Source of the DNA: JACKAQ01 sp965227145
GTDB taxonomy: Bacteria; Calditrichota; Calditrichia; RBG-13-44-9; J075
Reading direction: 5' to 3'
DNA: 64,000 nucleotides
Assembly (NCBI GenBank): GCA_965227145.1
Contig: OZ245730.1
Location: 6,138,001-6,202,000, forward strand
Translations under genes and position numbers: made by a program
The notes under the pieces: model-generated
What the model was told of the DNA's origin: nothing
The model's database searches: none
Seen by the model: only the letters and a program-made list of their open reading frames with translations
Part shown: positions 1 through 8,162 of the stretch, in pieces
Numbering within the stretch: position 1 is the first letter of the stretch
How the letters are laid out: every line of letters starts with the position of its first letter

Positions 1-1605
1 CGTTGTTAGCGCATATCCGATAATCAGGATAAAAATCCCTGCGAGCAGCATTCCCGAAAATGCGAAATGATTATTTCCGGTGAAAAACAAACCGATTGCC
101 TGATACCAGAATGTGTTGGTAACTATCGCAGCAAACCCTGCAATAAGGTCGTATTTCCAAAATGCCCATAGCGAAAAAGCCATGACAATCGCTTCGATAA
201 TCACGCCGGGCAAATAGGGTTCAAGCCCATCCCGATGCACCAGTGTGATGAGCAACGTAACAATTCCGATCACCACCCACGGCGACTGTAAAAGTCGCCG
301 AAAAACGCTCATCCCGAACAATAAATAGCAGGTTACCGTCCAGATCATCGCAAAACTGACGATGCCGACCATTCGCAACAATGGATTTTCCGAACTGAAA
401 ATCATGAGGCTGCCGTTGAAACTCGGGATAATTGCAACCGTTTCAACCAGTGACAAAATTTTTACCAGCAATGCCCACACCGCCAGGCTCAAAATCCCAA
501 TGCTGACGCCTCGCAAAACATTGATGCCAATTTGCGAATGCAAAACATAACCGTTGCGCAACAAATCCAGCGAGATGAATTTTTCTTTCCATGTTTCCCG
601 CCCGAGGGACTCGCCAACAGCCCAAATAAAAACGAGTGAACCACCTGTAAATAATGAATTTAAGATAACGGGAATGTAAACGTTTAAACCCATCGTCCGG
701 TATAAATTAAAATACAGATAAACGCCAAAAATCAATCCGGCAACAATACCAAGCCCGATGCCGAAACGGAAATCCATTTCATACGCCTGCCAGCGTCGCA
801 GCGCGATGATTATTGTGCTGATTACAATAATCATCAGCATCAGCGGAAAAAGATAATCATCCAACGTATTGACAAAACTGGTTTGATACATGCCTGCGGG
901 TTGGTAATCGCTTTGAAAACTTATTATGCGATTACCGACAACTGTTGCGGTCAGCTCGATGGGAATGTTTATCAGCGGCGCGGTCGTTTTCCAGGAAAAA
1001 TCGTAATCTACCCGTTCGCGATGCACTTTTTCGGTGATTTTATTTGTGTTGCGGTGCTGTTTTAGGGTATCTGTTTTGGAATAGAAAAACGGTGTATGTT
1101 CGGAAATAAATTGTGCCAATTTTGATTCAGCATCTGTCTGCGAAATATTGACAAGGTTGCTGGTATCCGGCCATTCAAGCGTGTATTCCAGCAATCGTCC
1201 TTTGGTGTCGTATTTAAAAATGGCACCGTTCATCATGTCGTTGGATTGGGCATTGGTGTCAGAAAAAAAACGATTACTGAGCAGTTCATCTTTCAACCAT
1301 CGAACTTCCCAAAAATAAACCGGCAGATCGTTTTTCAGTGCAGCATTGGCTTTTTCAAGTCCCAGTTCCATCTGCGTTTGGCGTAACAATTGGGTGTAAC
1401 GATTTAATGCGGCATCTGCATAAAAACCGTCGATATTCATTTGTTGCTCGCGAGCGAGATTAACAGCCTGCGCTTCAATTTCAGATTTGGTGAGTGGCAA
1501 ATATACGCTGCCAAAGGGGTGAATTTTTGGATACAGATGCCACAAAATCCCGGCACTAACAAGAATCAACAGTATGTATATTGCGACTTGATTACGAAAT
1601 TTCAT
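1..1605 (-). CDS. Polytopic membrane protein with large extracytoplasmic N-terminal domain, 3' end outside window
   Basis: An open frame of 535 codons starts at ATG 1605 and runs off the left edge without a stop. One membrane helix at about residues 7-22 is followed by about 220 hydrophilic residues that should lie outside the cytoplasm. From about residue 245 there are several strongly hydrophobic helices up to the edge. The order (anchor, PepSY-like soluble domain, polytopic domain) resembles the long CPBP/CAAX-protease-like proteins of Acidobacteria and relatives, but the EExxxR and H motifs of that family are not in the visible part. The family is therefore a guess. That this is a real gene is supported by the long uninterrupted frame and normal codon use. 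Confidence 0.7.
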   Translation of the reverse strand, partial: MKFRNQVAIYILLILVSAGILWHLYPKIHPFGSVYLPLTKSEIEAQAVNLAREQQMNIDGFYADAALNRYTQLLRQTQMELGLEKANAALKNDLPVYFWEVRWLKDELLSNRFFSDTNAQSNDMMNGAIFKYDTKGRLLEYTLEWPDTSNLVNISQTDAESKLAQFISEHTPFFYSKTDTLKQHRNTNKITEKVHRERVDYDFSWKTTAPLINIPIELTATVVGNRIISFQSDYQPAGMYQTSFVNTLDDYLFPLMLMIIVISTIIIALRRWQAYEMDFRFGIGLGIVAGLIFGVYLYFNLYRTMGLNVYIPVILNSLFTGGSLVFIWAVGESLGRETWKEKFISLDLLRNGYVLHSQIGINVLRGVSIGILSLAVWALLVKILSLVETVAIIPSFNGSLMIFSSENPLLRMVGIVSFAMIWTVTCYLLFGMSVFRRLLQSPWVVIGIVTLLITLVHRDGLEPYLPGVIIEAIVMAFSLWAFWKYDLIAGFAAIVTNTFWYQAIGLFFTGNNHFAFSGMLLAGIFILIIGYALTT

Positions 1606-1764
1606 CCGGTCAACCTTTGCAAAACGGTAGTATCGTTCGCATACTTAATTTCAAAAATAATATTGATAGAATAACAGGATAGACGTGAATTTGCAACGAA
1701 TGATTCGCATTTTTTTGGAAAATTATTGCTGAATTGAAGGGATAGAAATTGGTGCGCCACCTAA

Positions 1765-2019
1765 CTACTGCTGGCTGGAAGCCTGACCGTTTACTGAAAA
1801 CTGATCGAGGATTGTCCGGAATTTTCGTTTGTCGATCTGAAGATCATCCAGATATACTTCCAATAATTCCTGCGAGATTAAGCTATGGTTTGGAAGCGTT
1901 AACCGCCGGAATGGGAATTCCGCTTCACGCAGAACCGTAATCTGGAGCTCGCGGAGTTCCACGTTAAATCCTAATTTTCTAAAGGCTTTAACAGCTGTTT
2001 CATGAGGTATGTTTTGCAT
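1765..2019 (-). CDS. HicA-like toxin family protein, catalytic His apparently missing
   Basis: 84 residues with the HicA/YcfA layout: an N-terminal helix (AVKAFRKLGF), a central strand region, the LPNH segment that matches the usual VPxH block, and a C-terminal helix pair (LLEVYLDDLQIDKRKF). HicA toxins are small dsRBD-fold mRNA interferases whose active His sits in a GSH motif in the first strand. Here the aligned stretch reads RELQITVL, with Gln at the His position. It follows the HicB-like gene by 24 bases on the same strand, so the two form a pair. It may be a decayed toxin or a relative with another role. The pairing is clearer than the activity. Confidence 0.6.
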   Translation of the reverse strand: MQNIPHETAVKAFRKLGFNVELRELQITVLREAEFPFRRLTLPNHSLISQELLEVYLDDLQIDKRKFRTILDQFSVNGQASSQQ

Positions 2020-2043
2020 AATTTTACGCAGTTACTGCACTGT

Positions 2044-2223
2044 TTAAACGGGCAATTTTTCATTGCGTTGTTTATGGCTGATTACATAGGCATTTATGGC
2101 GGCTTTCAGCAACTGGCGGGCACGTTCTTCTGTGGTTGCCTCGATCGCGCAGCCCGGTAAGCTGGGACAATGACCAATGTATTGATCATTTGTTATTTTG
2201 CGAATAACCAGTTTTAACTTCAT
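2044..2223 (-). CDS. HicB-like antitoxin, short form
   Basis: 59 residues from ATG 2223. The frame is open further to a TTG at 2241, but the family alignment starts at MKLKLVIRK. The sequence has the HicB partial RNase-H-like fold: a beta hairpin, the segment YIGHCPSLPGC that matches the usual (V/A)xxPxLPGC, and then a helix with TEERARQLLKAAINAY. No C-terminal DNA-binding domain is present, as in many short HicB proteins that act only by binding the toxin. It is encoded just upstream of the HicA-like gene. Neither candidate start has a well-placed ribosome-binding site. Confidence 0.7.
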   Translation of the reverse strand: MKLKLVIRKITNDQYIGHCPSLPGCAIEATTEERARQLLKAAINAYVISHKQRNEKLPV

Positions 2224-2527
2224 AGATTTGCCAAATATCAACCTTGTTAATGGGAAAAGTAGCCTTGAAAAATAGGCTCTTTACATTTCAATATATCGTC
2301 AAAATTATTACAATTCAATACAAAATCCCGAAAAGAAATTAATTTTATACCGGAAATCTGTATATTCTGTAATATAGCTGCCTTTACCCTGAAGGGTGTG
2401 ATGTAGCGAACATAATATAAAACGCAAAAAGCTCCATACTGAAATTAGAAGTCAGTAATGGAGCTATAACGATTTATGCAGGTAAACAAACCTGCCAAAC
2501 TGATAAGCCGTATTTTATTATCGAAAA
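2224..2527. other. Intergenic region between L33 and the HicB-like gene
   Basis: About 300 bases without a supported gene. The part next to the L33 stop holds a small 6-bp hairpin (GCAGGT/ACCTGC, 2478-2495) and a strong terminator (2425-2464). The remainder is AT-rich and probably carries the promoter of the HicBA pair, but no convincing -35/-10 pair can be chosen. Confidence 0.5.
2425..2464 (-). terminator. Rho-independent terminator after the L28/L33 cluster
   Basis: A 12-bp stem (GCTCCAT plus ACTGA, one bulged base) at 2431-2464 is followed, on the minus strand, by a short T run. It lies 64 bases downstream of the L33 stop, in the right orientation to end the ribosomal protein transcript. 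Confidence 0.75.
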
Positions 2528-2695
2528 CTATTTGGTTTCGCGATAAACGACATGTTTCCGGACGATAGGATCGTATTTTTTGATTTCCAGCCGGTTTGTT
2601 GTATTCCGTTTGTTTTTCACTGTGGAATACATATGCGAACTTTCGGTGCTTTTCAGCTTGATTGTTTCGCGGATATTGCCTTTGCCTTTAGCCAT
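2528..2695 (-). CDS. rpmG: 50S ribosomal protein L33
   Basis: A 55-residue frame from ATG 2695 starts MAKGKGNIRETIKLKSTE and contains the conserved block YSTVKNKRNTTNRLEIKKYDP and the end VYRETK. This is the standard L33 length and sequence pattern, a small basic protein of the large subunit near the E site. There are no zinc-binding CxxC pairs, so it is the zinc-independent form. It lies 67 bases downstream of L28 on the same strand, an arrangement common in bacteria, and is followed by a terminator. Confidence 0.95.
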   Translation of the reverse strand: MAKGKGNIRETIKLKSTESSHMYSTVKNKRNTTNRLEIKKYDPIVRKHVVYRETK

Positions 2696-2762
2696 GATTA
2701 ACTCCGGTTTCTGCCATCAATGATTGCAGGTTATGCAATCGGGTCAACTAAAATTGCTAAAA

Positions 2763-3002
2763 TTACATTACATCCTGAAGTTGCAAATTCTGCTCGCGCA
2801 AATACGTCATCAGGCCTTTGTGCGTTACTGTTTTTAACGCTTTGGTGGACAGGCGAACACGAACGAATTTGTCCAATTCTTCCACAAAAATGCGTTTGTT
2901 TTGCAAGTTCGGATATTGGCGACGCTTGGTCCGGTTGTTTGCGTGTGAAACGTTGTTACCAACCAGCGGCTTTTTGCCTGTTAATTTACATTTCCGTGCC
3001 AT
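2763..3002 (-). CDS. rpmB: 50S ribosomal protein L28
   Basis: 79 residues starting MARKCKLTGKKPLVGNNVSHANN, the classic L28 signature, followed by TKRRQYPNLQNKRIFV and the region with RVRLSTKALKTV. Length is normal for L28. It is a large-subunit protein required for 70S assembly. It lies between the small basic protein at 3038-3247 and L33 in one short minus-strand cluster. Confidence 0.96.
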   Translation of the reverse strand: MARKCKLTGKKPLVGNNVSHANNRTKRRQYPNLQNKRIFVEELDKFVRVRLSTKALKTVTHKGLMTYLREQNLQLQDVM

Positions 3003-3037
3003 AATTAAAAATACTCCTGTTGCCGTTTGAATGGGTA

Positions 3038-3247
3038 TTACTTCACGTTCTGGATGTATTCCAGCCCGGCTTGTACTTCTGCTTCAACAGCTTTGGTTTC
3101 GTCGCTGTCTAACGGCACTTTTACAATTTTTTCGGCAAAGCGCCATGAGCCGGAATCTTTAGATTGATAGGAAAAGACAACCTTGATTGCTTTCTTATCT
3201 TCTGGGCCTTTTTTAAGCTTGCTTTCGAACGTTTGCTTCTTAGCCAT
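3038..3247 (-). CDS. Small basic protein in the L28-L33 cluster, DUF4295-like
   Basis: 69 residues, MAKKQTFESKLKKGPEDKK at the start, then KVVFSYQSKDSGSWRFAEKIVKVP and an acidic C-terminal helix. In Bacteroidota a short protein, DUF4295, is encoded with L28 and L33 and has a similar core (MAKK, then K-[IV]-V-x-S-x(2)-S/T-G-x(3)-F-x-E-x-[IM]-V). The likeness and the same location suggest a ribosome-linked accessory protein, but the match is short and the order here is different, with the small gene first. The start has a clear upstream purine-rich site (AGGGAG, 6 bases before ATG). Function unknown. Confidence 0.7.
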   Translation of the reverse strand: MAKKQTFESKLKKGPEDKKAIKVVFSYQSKDSGSWRFAEKIVKVPLDSDETKAVEAEVQAGLEYIQNVK

Positions 3248-3304
3248 GATAAAACTCCCTGGTTATTGGGGCTTGGAAGAATCGCTTCCAATTAGTTTAC
3301 GATA

Positions 3305-3343
3305 GAAAATGCAGGACAAACGAGTTAATCGCCCTGCATTTTC
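3305..3343 (-). terminator. Terminator downstream of the TonB receptor gene
   Basis: An 11-bp perfect stem, GAAAATGCAGG paired with CCTGCATTTTC, with a 17-base loop. It lies 128 bases past the receptor stop codon. The AT-rich flank allows it to act in both directions, and on the minus strand it would end the receptor transcript before the L28 cluster. Confidence 0.6.
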
Positions 3344-3470
3344 TTTTGGAGCCTGTTAATTTAATTAATGACAACCGGGATGTCAATATTAATATCAGTT
3401 TCATTTCGGGTAAAAATGAACTGATTTTCGATCAACTCGGTTGCGGTCGCATCAGGGCAAAGTTACTCAT

Positions 3471-5732
3471 TTAAAAATATGCTTTGTATAACAATTTAAC
3501 ATTCCGGGATGGCTCCGGAAAAATATGTTTGATCTGGTTGAGATGCTTCCGGTATTCGCTGTCAAACACGTTTTCAATGTTCAGCGAAAACGTATGCAGC
3601 AAGCCGCTTTTTGCAAAACTGTAATCTGCGGAGAGATCGACGATGGCGTATCCGTCGGTTGGGGTTTCGAACTCGCCGGTGCGATCTTGCTTTGCCGCTG
3701 CGCGCGCCGCCGTGCCGATGGAAAATTCCTGCCAGTGGAACCGCAAATACGCTTTCCCTTCAAACGGCGGGATGCGCGGAATTGCTTCATCCAGATCCAC
3801 CAATTCTGCTTTTACATAGCTGGCAGTGCCGCCAATTTGCCAGGCGGTAAACGGGCGCCATTCCCACGCGCCTTCCACGCCCTGCATCAGCGCTTTTTCG
3901 CCGACAAACTGGTATTGGAACAGGTTGTAAATGCGTATGCTGCGTTCACCGGTATTTTGCGCAAAAATGTAGTTGTTAATGGCGTTTCGGAACGCTGCCA
4001 CGCGCAGGCGCCAACCCGGAGATTTTACATCAACAAAAATTTCCAAACCGAGCCCGCGCTCGGCATCCAGATTGCTGTTGCCTACTTCATAATTATATAC
4101 TGCCAGGTGCGGACCTTCAGAAAACAATTCTTCAATGCCCGGCGCACGGTAGGAACGCATCACCGAACTGCCGAGGGAAATCTGGCTGTTTAAATGAAAA
4201 ATGCCGGAAATACCGCCGGAAACACCTGCAAAACTGCGTTTTCGGATAATGCCGGCTGCGTTGCTAACACCGGAAAATTGCGGATTAATTGACCGGGCAT
4301 CCAACCGCAAGGCGCCGTTCAGCGACAATTTCCCCCATCCGGTTTCCTGATACAGAAATGCCGCGCCGGAATATTCTTTCGATGGCGGTGTGAGGTTCCG
4401 CCCGCTCGGCGTGGAGTGATCGCGGAATTCGCCCCAAAAACCGATGGCGCCATTCTCAAAAATGCCGATGCGGTTTGTGCGCAGCAGCGCGGCGGCGTGA
4501 TGGGTGAGCACATCAAATCCGGTGCCGGTGATTTCCCGGCCAAGATTGCGGCTAAACTCAATTTCAGAATGCCGGTAGCGGGTAAACGCATGACGCAGTT
4601 CTATTTTACGAATGGCTGTTTTTCCGGGAAAAATTTCAGCTTTTGTTTCGATGTGATTGCGTTCCAGATCGATCTGCACGCCGCCGGGATGCCCGGCAAC
4701 CGGATCGGGCGGAATCCCGTAATCCGATTGGTAGTGGCTTACAGATGTGCCGATAGTCCCCCATTTTTTCACCAGCCCGACGCCTGCAGAGGTGTTGATG
4801 GTTTGGATGTCCGTGTTGGCAAGTTCGCCGATGGGCGTGACAATATCCTGCGTTTTGCGAAAACTGCCATCGCCGCGAACCACAAAAGCACCAGCCGGAA
4901 CCGAGGCGCTGCCGCCGACGGAGTAGCCATCATTCACCGATTCGCCCTGTGCGCTGAGCGATCCGCTGACGCGGTGAATTTTTGTGGTGGGAATATATCC
5001 CCGGGCAACGTTGATCACGCCGGCCAGCACGTTCGAGCCGTGCAGCAGCGCTTCCGGACCGCGAATAATTTCTACCCGTTCTGCGGTCATCGGTTCGATC
5101 GTTACCGCGTGATCGGACGATGTGCCGGAGAGATCGCCGGTGCGCTCGCCATCTTCCAAAACCAGCAGCCGGTCGCCGCCGAGCCCGCGCAGCACCGGAC
5201 GCGCCGGTGCCGGACCCATCGTCCGTTGCGAAATTCCCGGCTCGTAATCTACTGTTTCTGCTATGGTTCGCCCCAAATTCTGGCGAAGTTTTTTGCCGCT
5301 GATTTCCTGCTCCGGTGTTGCCAGTTCGGAAAGTTCGTCGCGGGATTCTTCGATAATCACATCTTCTACCGCAATCGCCGCGCCGCTCAATTGCAGCCGC
5401 ACAAATGTTGTGTCGTTCTCTAAAATAACTATTTTGAAATTGGCGTCCCGGTAGCCTACCCGAAAAATTTTCAGCATAAATGTGCCAGTCGGCAATTCGT
5501 AAAAATGAAAGCTCCCGTCGTCGTGCGAGGTGTAGGTGCGATTCAGTTCCGGCAAATACATCTGCGCGTAGCTCACCGGTTCGCCGCTTTGTGCGTCGAT
5601 CAAAACACCTTCCACAGCGCCGGTGTTCGGCGGCGGAACGATGGCTGCATCTGCGTCTGCAGCAAAAACGGGGATCGCCAGTATCGCAGCGATCCCCAAA
5701 ACAATCATTATTTGACCCAAAAAATTACGCAT
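3471..5732 (-). CDS. TonB-dependent outer-membrane receptor with N-terminal carboxypeptidase-regulatory domain
   Basis: 753 residues. A signal peptide (about 1-25) is followed by a CarboxypepD_reg/SusC-type beta domain at about 38-115 (GAVEGVLIDAQSGEPVSYAQ), a plug domain at about 140-255 (GRTIAETVDYEPGIS, LRGLGGDRLLVLEDGER) and a 22-strand barrel to the end, closing with an aromatic residue. Such receptors take up scarce ligands using TonB energy. The ATG overlaps the stop of the lipoprotein gene by one base (TAATG), so the two are translationally coupled. The substrate is not shown by the sequence. The His/Asp-rich partner suggests a metal or metal complex, which is inference. Confidence 0.93.
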   Translation of the reverse strand: MRNFLGQIMIVLGIAAILAIPVFAADADAAIVPPPNTGAVEGVLIDAQSGEPVSYAQMYLPELNRTYTSHDDGSFHFYELPTGTFMLKIFRVGYRDANFKIVILENDTTFVRLQLSGAAIAVEDVIIEESRDELSELATPEQEISGKKLRQNLGRTIAETVDYEPGISQRTMGPAPARPVLRGLGGDRLLVLEDGERTGDLSGTSSDHAVTIEPMTAERVEIIRGPEALLHGSNVLAGVINVARGYIPTTKIHRVSGSLSAQGESVNDGYSVGGSASVPAGAFVVRGDGSFRKTQDIVTPIGELANTDIQTINTSAGVGLVKKWGTIGTSVSHYQSDYGIPPDPVAGHPGGVQIDLERNHIETKAEIFPGKTAIRKIELRHAFTRYRHSEIEFSRNLGREITGTGFDVLTHHAAALLRTNRIGIFENGAIGFWGEFRDHSTPSGRNLTPPSKEYSGAAFLYQETGWGKLSLNGALRLDARSINPQFSGVSNAAGIIRKRSFAGVSGGISGIFHLNSQISLGSSVMRSYRAPGIEELFSEGPHLAVYNYEVGNSNLDAERGLGLEIFVDVKSPGWRLRVAAFRNAINNYIFAQNTGERSIRIYNLFQYQFVGEKALMQGVEGAWEWRPFTAWQIGGTASYVKAELVDLDEAIPRIPPFEGKAYLRFHWQEFSIGTAARAAAKQDRTGEFETPTDGYAIVDLSADYSFAKSGLLHTFSLNIENVFDSEYRKHLNQIKHIFPEPSRNVKLLYKAYF

Positions 5733-6184
5733 TATTGCGTCACCGTAACGGGTATTGGCGGTGATTGATAATCGGCGTGGTCGCCGTGCAGCAGTTCCAG
5801 CGTAAGCGTTGTGCTGCCCGCCGCTTTACCAACAACGTGGAAGCGATATTTTCCGTCTTCGCTGTGCTGCTCCCATTCTGCGATGTCGCCGTTTGCGAAT
5901 GAATATCCCAGCGAATAATCTTCGTCATCCGGCACAAACTCGTCGCCGTCGTGATCCAGAAATTGCAGGGAAATGAGCGCGGTTTCGGTGCCTGCCGCAA
6001 CGGAAATTCCGCCGGTAATCGCGCCTTCTTCGATGCGTACAACTTCCACGCCGTTCAGCCTCAGTGTCAGGCCTTCGGCGTCGGCGTGTGTGTGATCCGG
6101 ATCGGTGGAATCTTTGCTGCATCCGGCGGAAATGAGTAATATCAAAGTCAATATCATGCTGATTTTTAATAAGTTGCGAATCAT
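5732..6184 (-). CDS. His/Asp-rich periplasmic lipoprotein coupled to the TonB receptor
   Basis: 150 residues from ATG 6184, chosen because AAAGG lies 8 bases upstream; an in-frame TTG at 6220 has no such site. A lipoprotein signal (ILLISAGC) is followed by a His/Asp-rich linker with DPDHTHADAEG, a beta-rich domain (LTLRLNGVEVVRIEEG, GTETALISLQFLDHDGDEF) and a tail with LLHGDHADYQSPPIPV. Several HxH and DxD groups could bind divalent metals. It is probably anchored in the periplasm and hands ligand to, or helps, the receptor encoded next. No named family was recognised. Confidence 0.8.
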   Translation of the reverse strand: MIRNLLKISMILTLILLISAGCSKDSTDPDHTHADAEGLTLRLNGVEVVRIEEGAITGGISVAAGTETALISLQFLDHDGDEFVPDDEDYSLGYSFANGDIAEWEQHSEDGKYRFHVVGKAAGSTTLTLELLHGDHADYQSPPIPVTVTQ

Positions 6185-6430
6185 TTTAAATGCCTTTCTG
6201 TTTGATTTTTGCAAATTCATACAACCGATAAACCGTTATTCGATACGGAGCCAACATTAACGCGACGCATCAACCGGATATTTCGGCGACAGTATAGATG
6301 CCAGTTGCGACGCAGAAATCACAAAATTTTACGATATTTCACCAAACATAAGCATACGCTCATGCATGATAAAATAAATCGATTGTGCGACAATTTGCTG
6401 ATCGCAACCGGGACACAGATACATGGTGAA

Positions 6431-6748
6431 TTAACAGAACGGCGGGGCTTTGTTGACAAAAATGAATCCTGGGAAAACCGGTTTTTGAACATCGGTTTCC
6501 GGGAGAATGAGCGAAAATGTGGTGTTGGGAGAAGCGGAAATGGTCGTTCCAATTCCCGGCGCAGTTGCCTGCCAGTGATACTGCACAACGCAGGCGATAC
6601 ATTCGGGTGTGTAAACCTGTTTTGAACCGTGGTTGTGCAAAAACGGCGCAACAAAGCTGAGGGTTAACAACGCTACGGTTGCCAACGCCAACAACAGATT
6701 CATCGGTTTTTGCTGTTTCACTTGCATCTTTTCCACTTTCAATTCCAT
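6431..6748 (-). CDS. Small exported or membrane protein with HNHG and CxxC motifs
   Basis: 105 residues from ATG 6748, or 98 from ATG 6727; neither start has an ideal ribosome-binding site. One hydrophobic segment (LLLALATVALLTLSFVAPFL) is followed at once by HNHG and, after about 12 residues, by CIACVVQ. Small proteins with this helix, HxH and CxxC plan are often encoded near metal transporters and TonB receptors in this part of the bacterial tree. A 246-base gap separates it from the lipoprotein gene downstream on the same strand. It may be metal-binding; this is inference from motif and place. Confidence 0.6.
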   Translation of the reverse strand: MELKVEKMQVKQQKPMNLLLALATVALLTLSFVAPFLHNHGSKQVYTPECIACVVQYHWQATAPGIGTTISASPNTTFSLILPETDVQKPVFPGFIFVNKAPPFC

Positions 6749-7112
6749 TTCGTCACTATAATAATCAGTGTTTGGCGAAAATGCAACTGAGTTGAATTTT
6801 CTAACGGAAATTTAATTTCGGATGTAATATTTTTTTGCCGCGCGGTATTGCGGAGCATAGCGATTAGTGAAAAATTTGTGTTATTCTTTGGTCGGGTAAA
6901 ATTTTAACTTTTTGAGAAGGAGCAGAAAAGGCAGGTTTACTTTTTTGTCATTCCTGCGAAGGCAGGAATCTCATTTTCATATTGGAGTAAGTAAATTTAA
7001 TGAACAATTGCAGTGTGGCTATGTTGAGCAAAAACAGATACTTGAAAAACTTTGACGGCGTTTTCTCCGAACTTTTTTGTGTTGCCGCAGCAACAAAACA
7101 TCTGCAATTAAA
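6749..7112. other. Intergenic region with no supported gene
   Basis: 364 AT-rich bases between the small HNHG protein and the GT2 gene. It should hold the promoter of the metal-uptake-like genes. A weak dyad CACT-N9-AGTG at 6754-6770 lies just upstream of the ATG at 6748, but matches no known Fur or Zur operator well. A short perfect palindrome is listed separately. Nothing else was seen. Confidence 0.5.
6950..6969. repeat. Short perfect palindrome of the ATTCCTGC/GCAGGAAT type
   Basis: ATTCCTGC, a GAAG loop and GCAGGAAT form a perfect 8-bp stem, inside the phrase GTCATTCCTGCGAAGGCAGG. The same phrase is well known as a dispersed intergenic repeat in many unrelated bacteria. Only one copy is visible in this window, so its repeat nature here is assumed. 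Confidence 0.5.
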
Positions 7113-8156
7113 TTACTGATAATAGCGTTTGCGAAACCCGGTGAATTCGTCCCCGCTAAGAATGATGCGGCGAATATACGCAGAAATAAACCCGAGTCCG
7201 TAGCCGATCACCTGAATGGGCATCACCAGCGGCGTGAGCAGGGCAACCGCAGCGCTGCGATACTGCAAACCGGCGTGAATTCCCGAAAATCCCAAAACCG
7301 CTAAACCTGCCAAAAACAACCATTTGGCAATCGCCCAAACGGGCGAAAAAAGCAGACTGGCGAGGCTGAGCAGAATTAATCCGGCTGTGGCGATTGCGGG
7401 CAGCGCATGCACCAATTCCAACATTTTTTCATCGATTTTATAGAGATTGATCCGCGCCACGCCCCAGTTGAATACCTGACGGAAAAATTTTTTCAACGAT
7501 GTGCGGCGTTTGTGAAACACAACGGCATCGGAAATGAGGATGGTTTTCGCGCCGCTTTCCAGAATGCGGTGGCTGAATTCGATGTCCTGCCCATGCCGCA
7601 GCGAGCCGAAACCGCCGATGGTCTCGTACACTTTTCGGGAAAGTCCCATGTTAAAACTGCGCGGATAATATTTCCCAAGCCGCTTTTTTTTGTGCCCGCG
7701 AATCCCGCCGGTGGTGATAAACGATGTCATCGAATAATTGATGGCTTTGAGCAGCGGCGGAAAATCATCGCGAAACGAATCCGGTCCGCCGAAAGCGTCG
7801 GCGTTTTGCGCGTTCACATCGCGGTCGATGGCTGCCAGCCAGTTTTGTGCAACCGTGCAATCGGAATCGATGAAAATGAATACATCGCCGCGAGCGTTTT
7901 GCATGCCCATATTTCGCGCTGCGCCGGGACCCTTGTTTTCCTGCCGGAAAAACCGGAGATCAAACGAACAGCTGTTTTGGACGCGCTGAACGAATGCTGC
8001 GGTGTTGTCGGTGGAACCGTCGTCCGCGATAATCAACTCGTATCGATCCGCCGGAAAATCCAGTTTTTCGAACGATGCCAGCAGTTCGCGAATTTCATCT
8101 TCGCGATTATACGACGGCACAATAACGGAATAAAATTGGTATCGGCGCTGGTTCAT
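7113..8156 (-). CDS. Family 2 glycosyltransferase with C-terminal membrane segments
   Basis: 347 residues. The GT-A domain occupies about residues 9-230 with the start SVIVPSYNRE, the nucleotide-binding ADDGSTDNT, GPGAARNMG, and the metal-binding DSD in IFIDSDC. A second conserved block, GGFGSLRHGQDIEFSHRI, marks the acceptor side. The last 100 residues contain two or three hydrophobic helices, so it is membrane-attached and works on the cytoplasmic face. The sugar and acceptor cannot be told. The gene begins 6 bases after the stop of the DUF6503-like gene, so they are one transcript. Confidence 0.9.
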   Translation of the reverse strand: MNQRRYQFYSVIVPSYNREDEIRELLASFEKLDFPADRYELIIADDGSTDNTAAFVQRVQNSCSFDLRFFRQENKGPGAARNMGMQNARGDVFIFIDSDCTVAQNWLAAIDRDVNAQNADAFGGPDSFRDDFPPLLKAINYSMTSFITTGGIRGHKKKRLGKYYPRSFNMGLSRKVYETIGGFGSLRHGQDIEFSHRILESGAKTILISDAVVFHKRRTSLKKFFRQVFNWGVARINLYKIDEKMLELVHALPAIATAGLILLSLASLLFSPVWAIAKWLFLAGLAVLGFSGIHAGLQYRSAAVALLTPLVMPIQVIGYGLGFISAYIRRIILSGDEFTGFRKRYYQ

Positions 8157-8162
8157 ACGCTG

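Noticed and set aside
4416..5423. Long plus-strand open frame of 335 codons
   Set aside because: It lies wholly antisense to the TonB receptor gene, is rich in Cys, Arg and His in a way typical of shadow frames, and has no motif.
6185..6430. Possible cobalamin riboswitch in front of the lipoprotein-TonB genes
   Set aside because: The conserved B12 box is absent on the minus strand.
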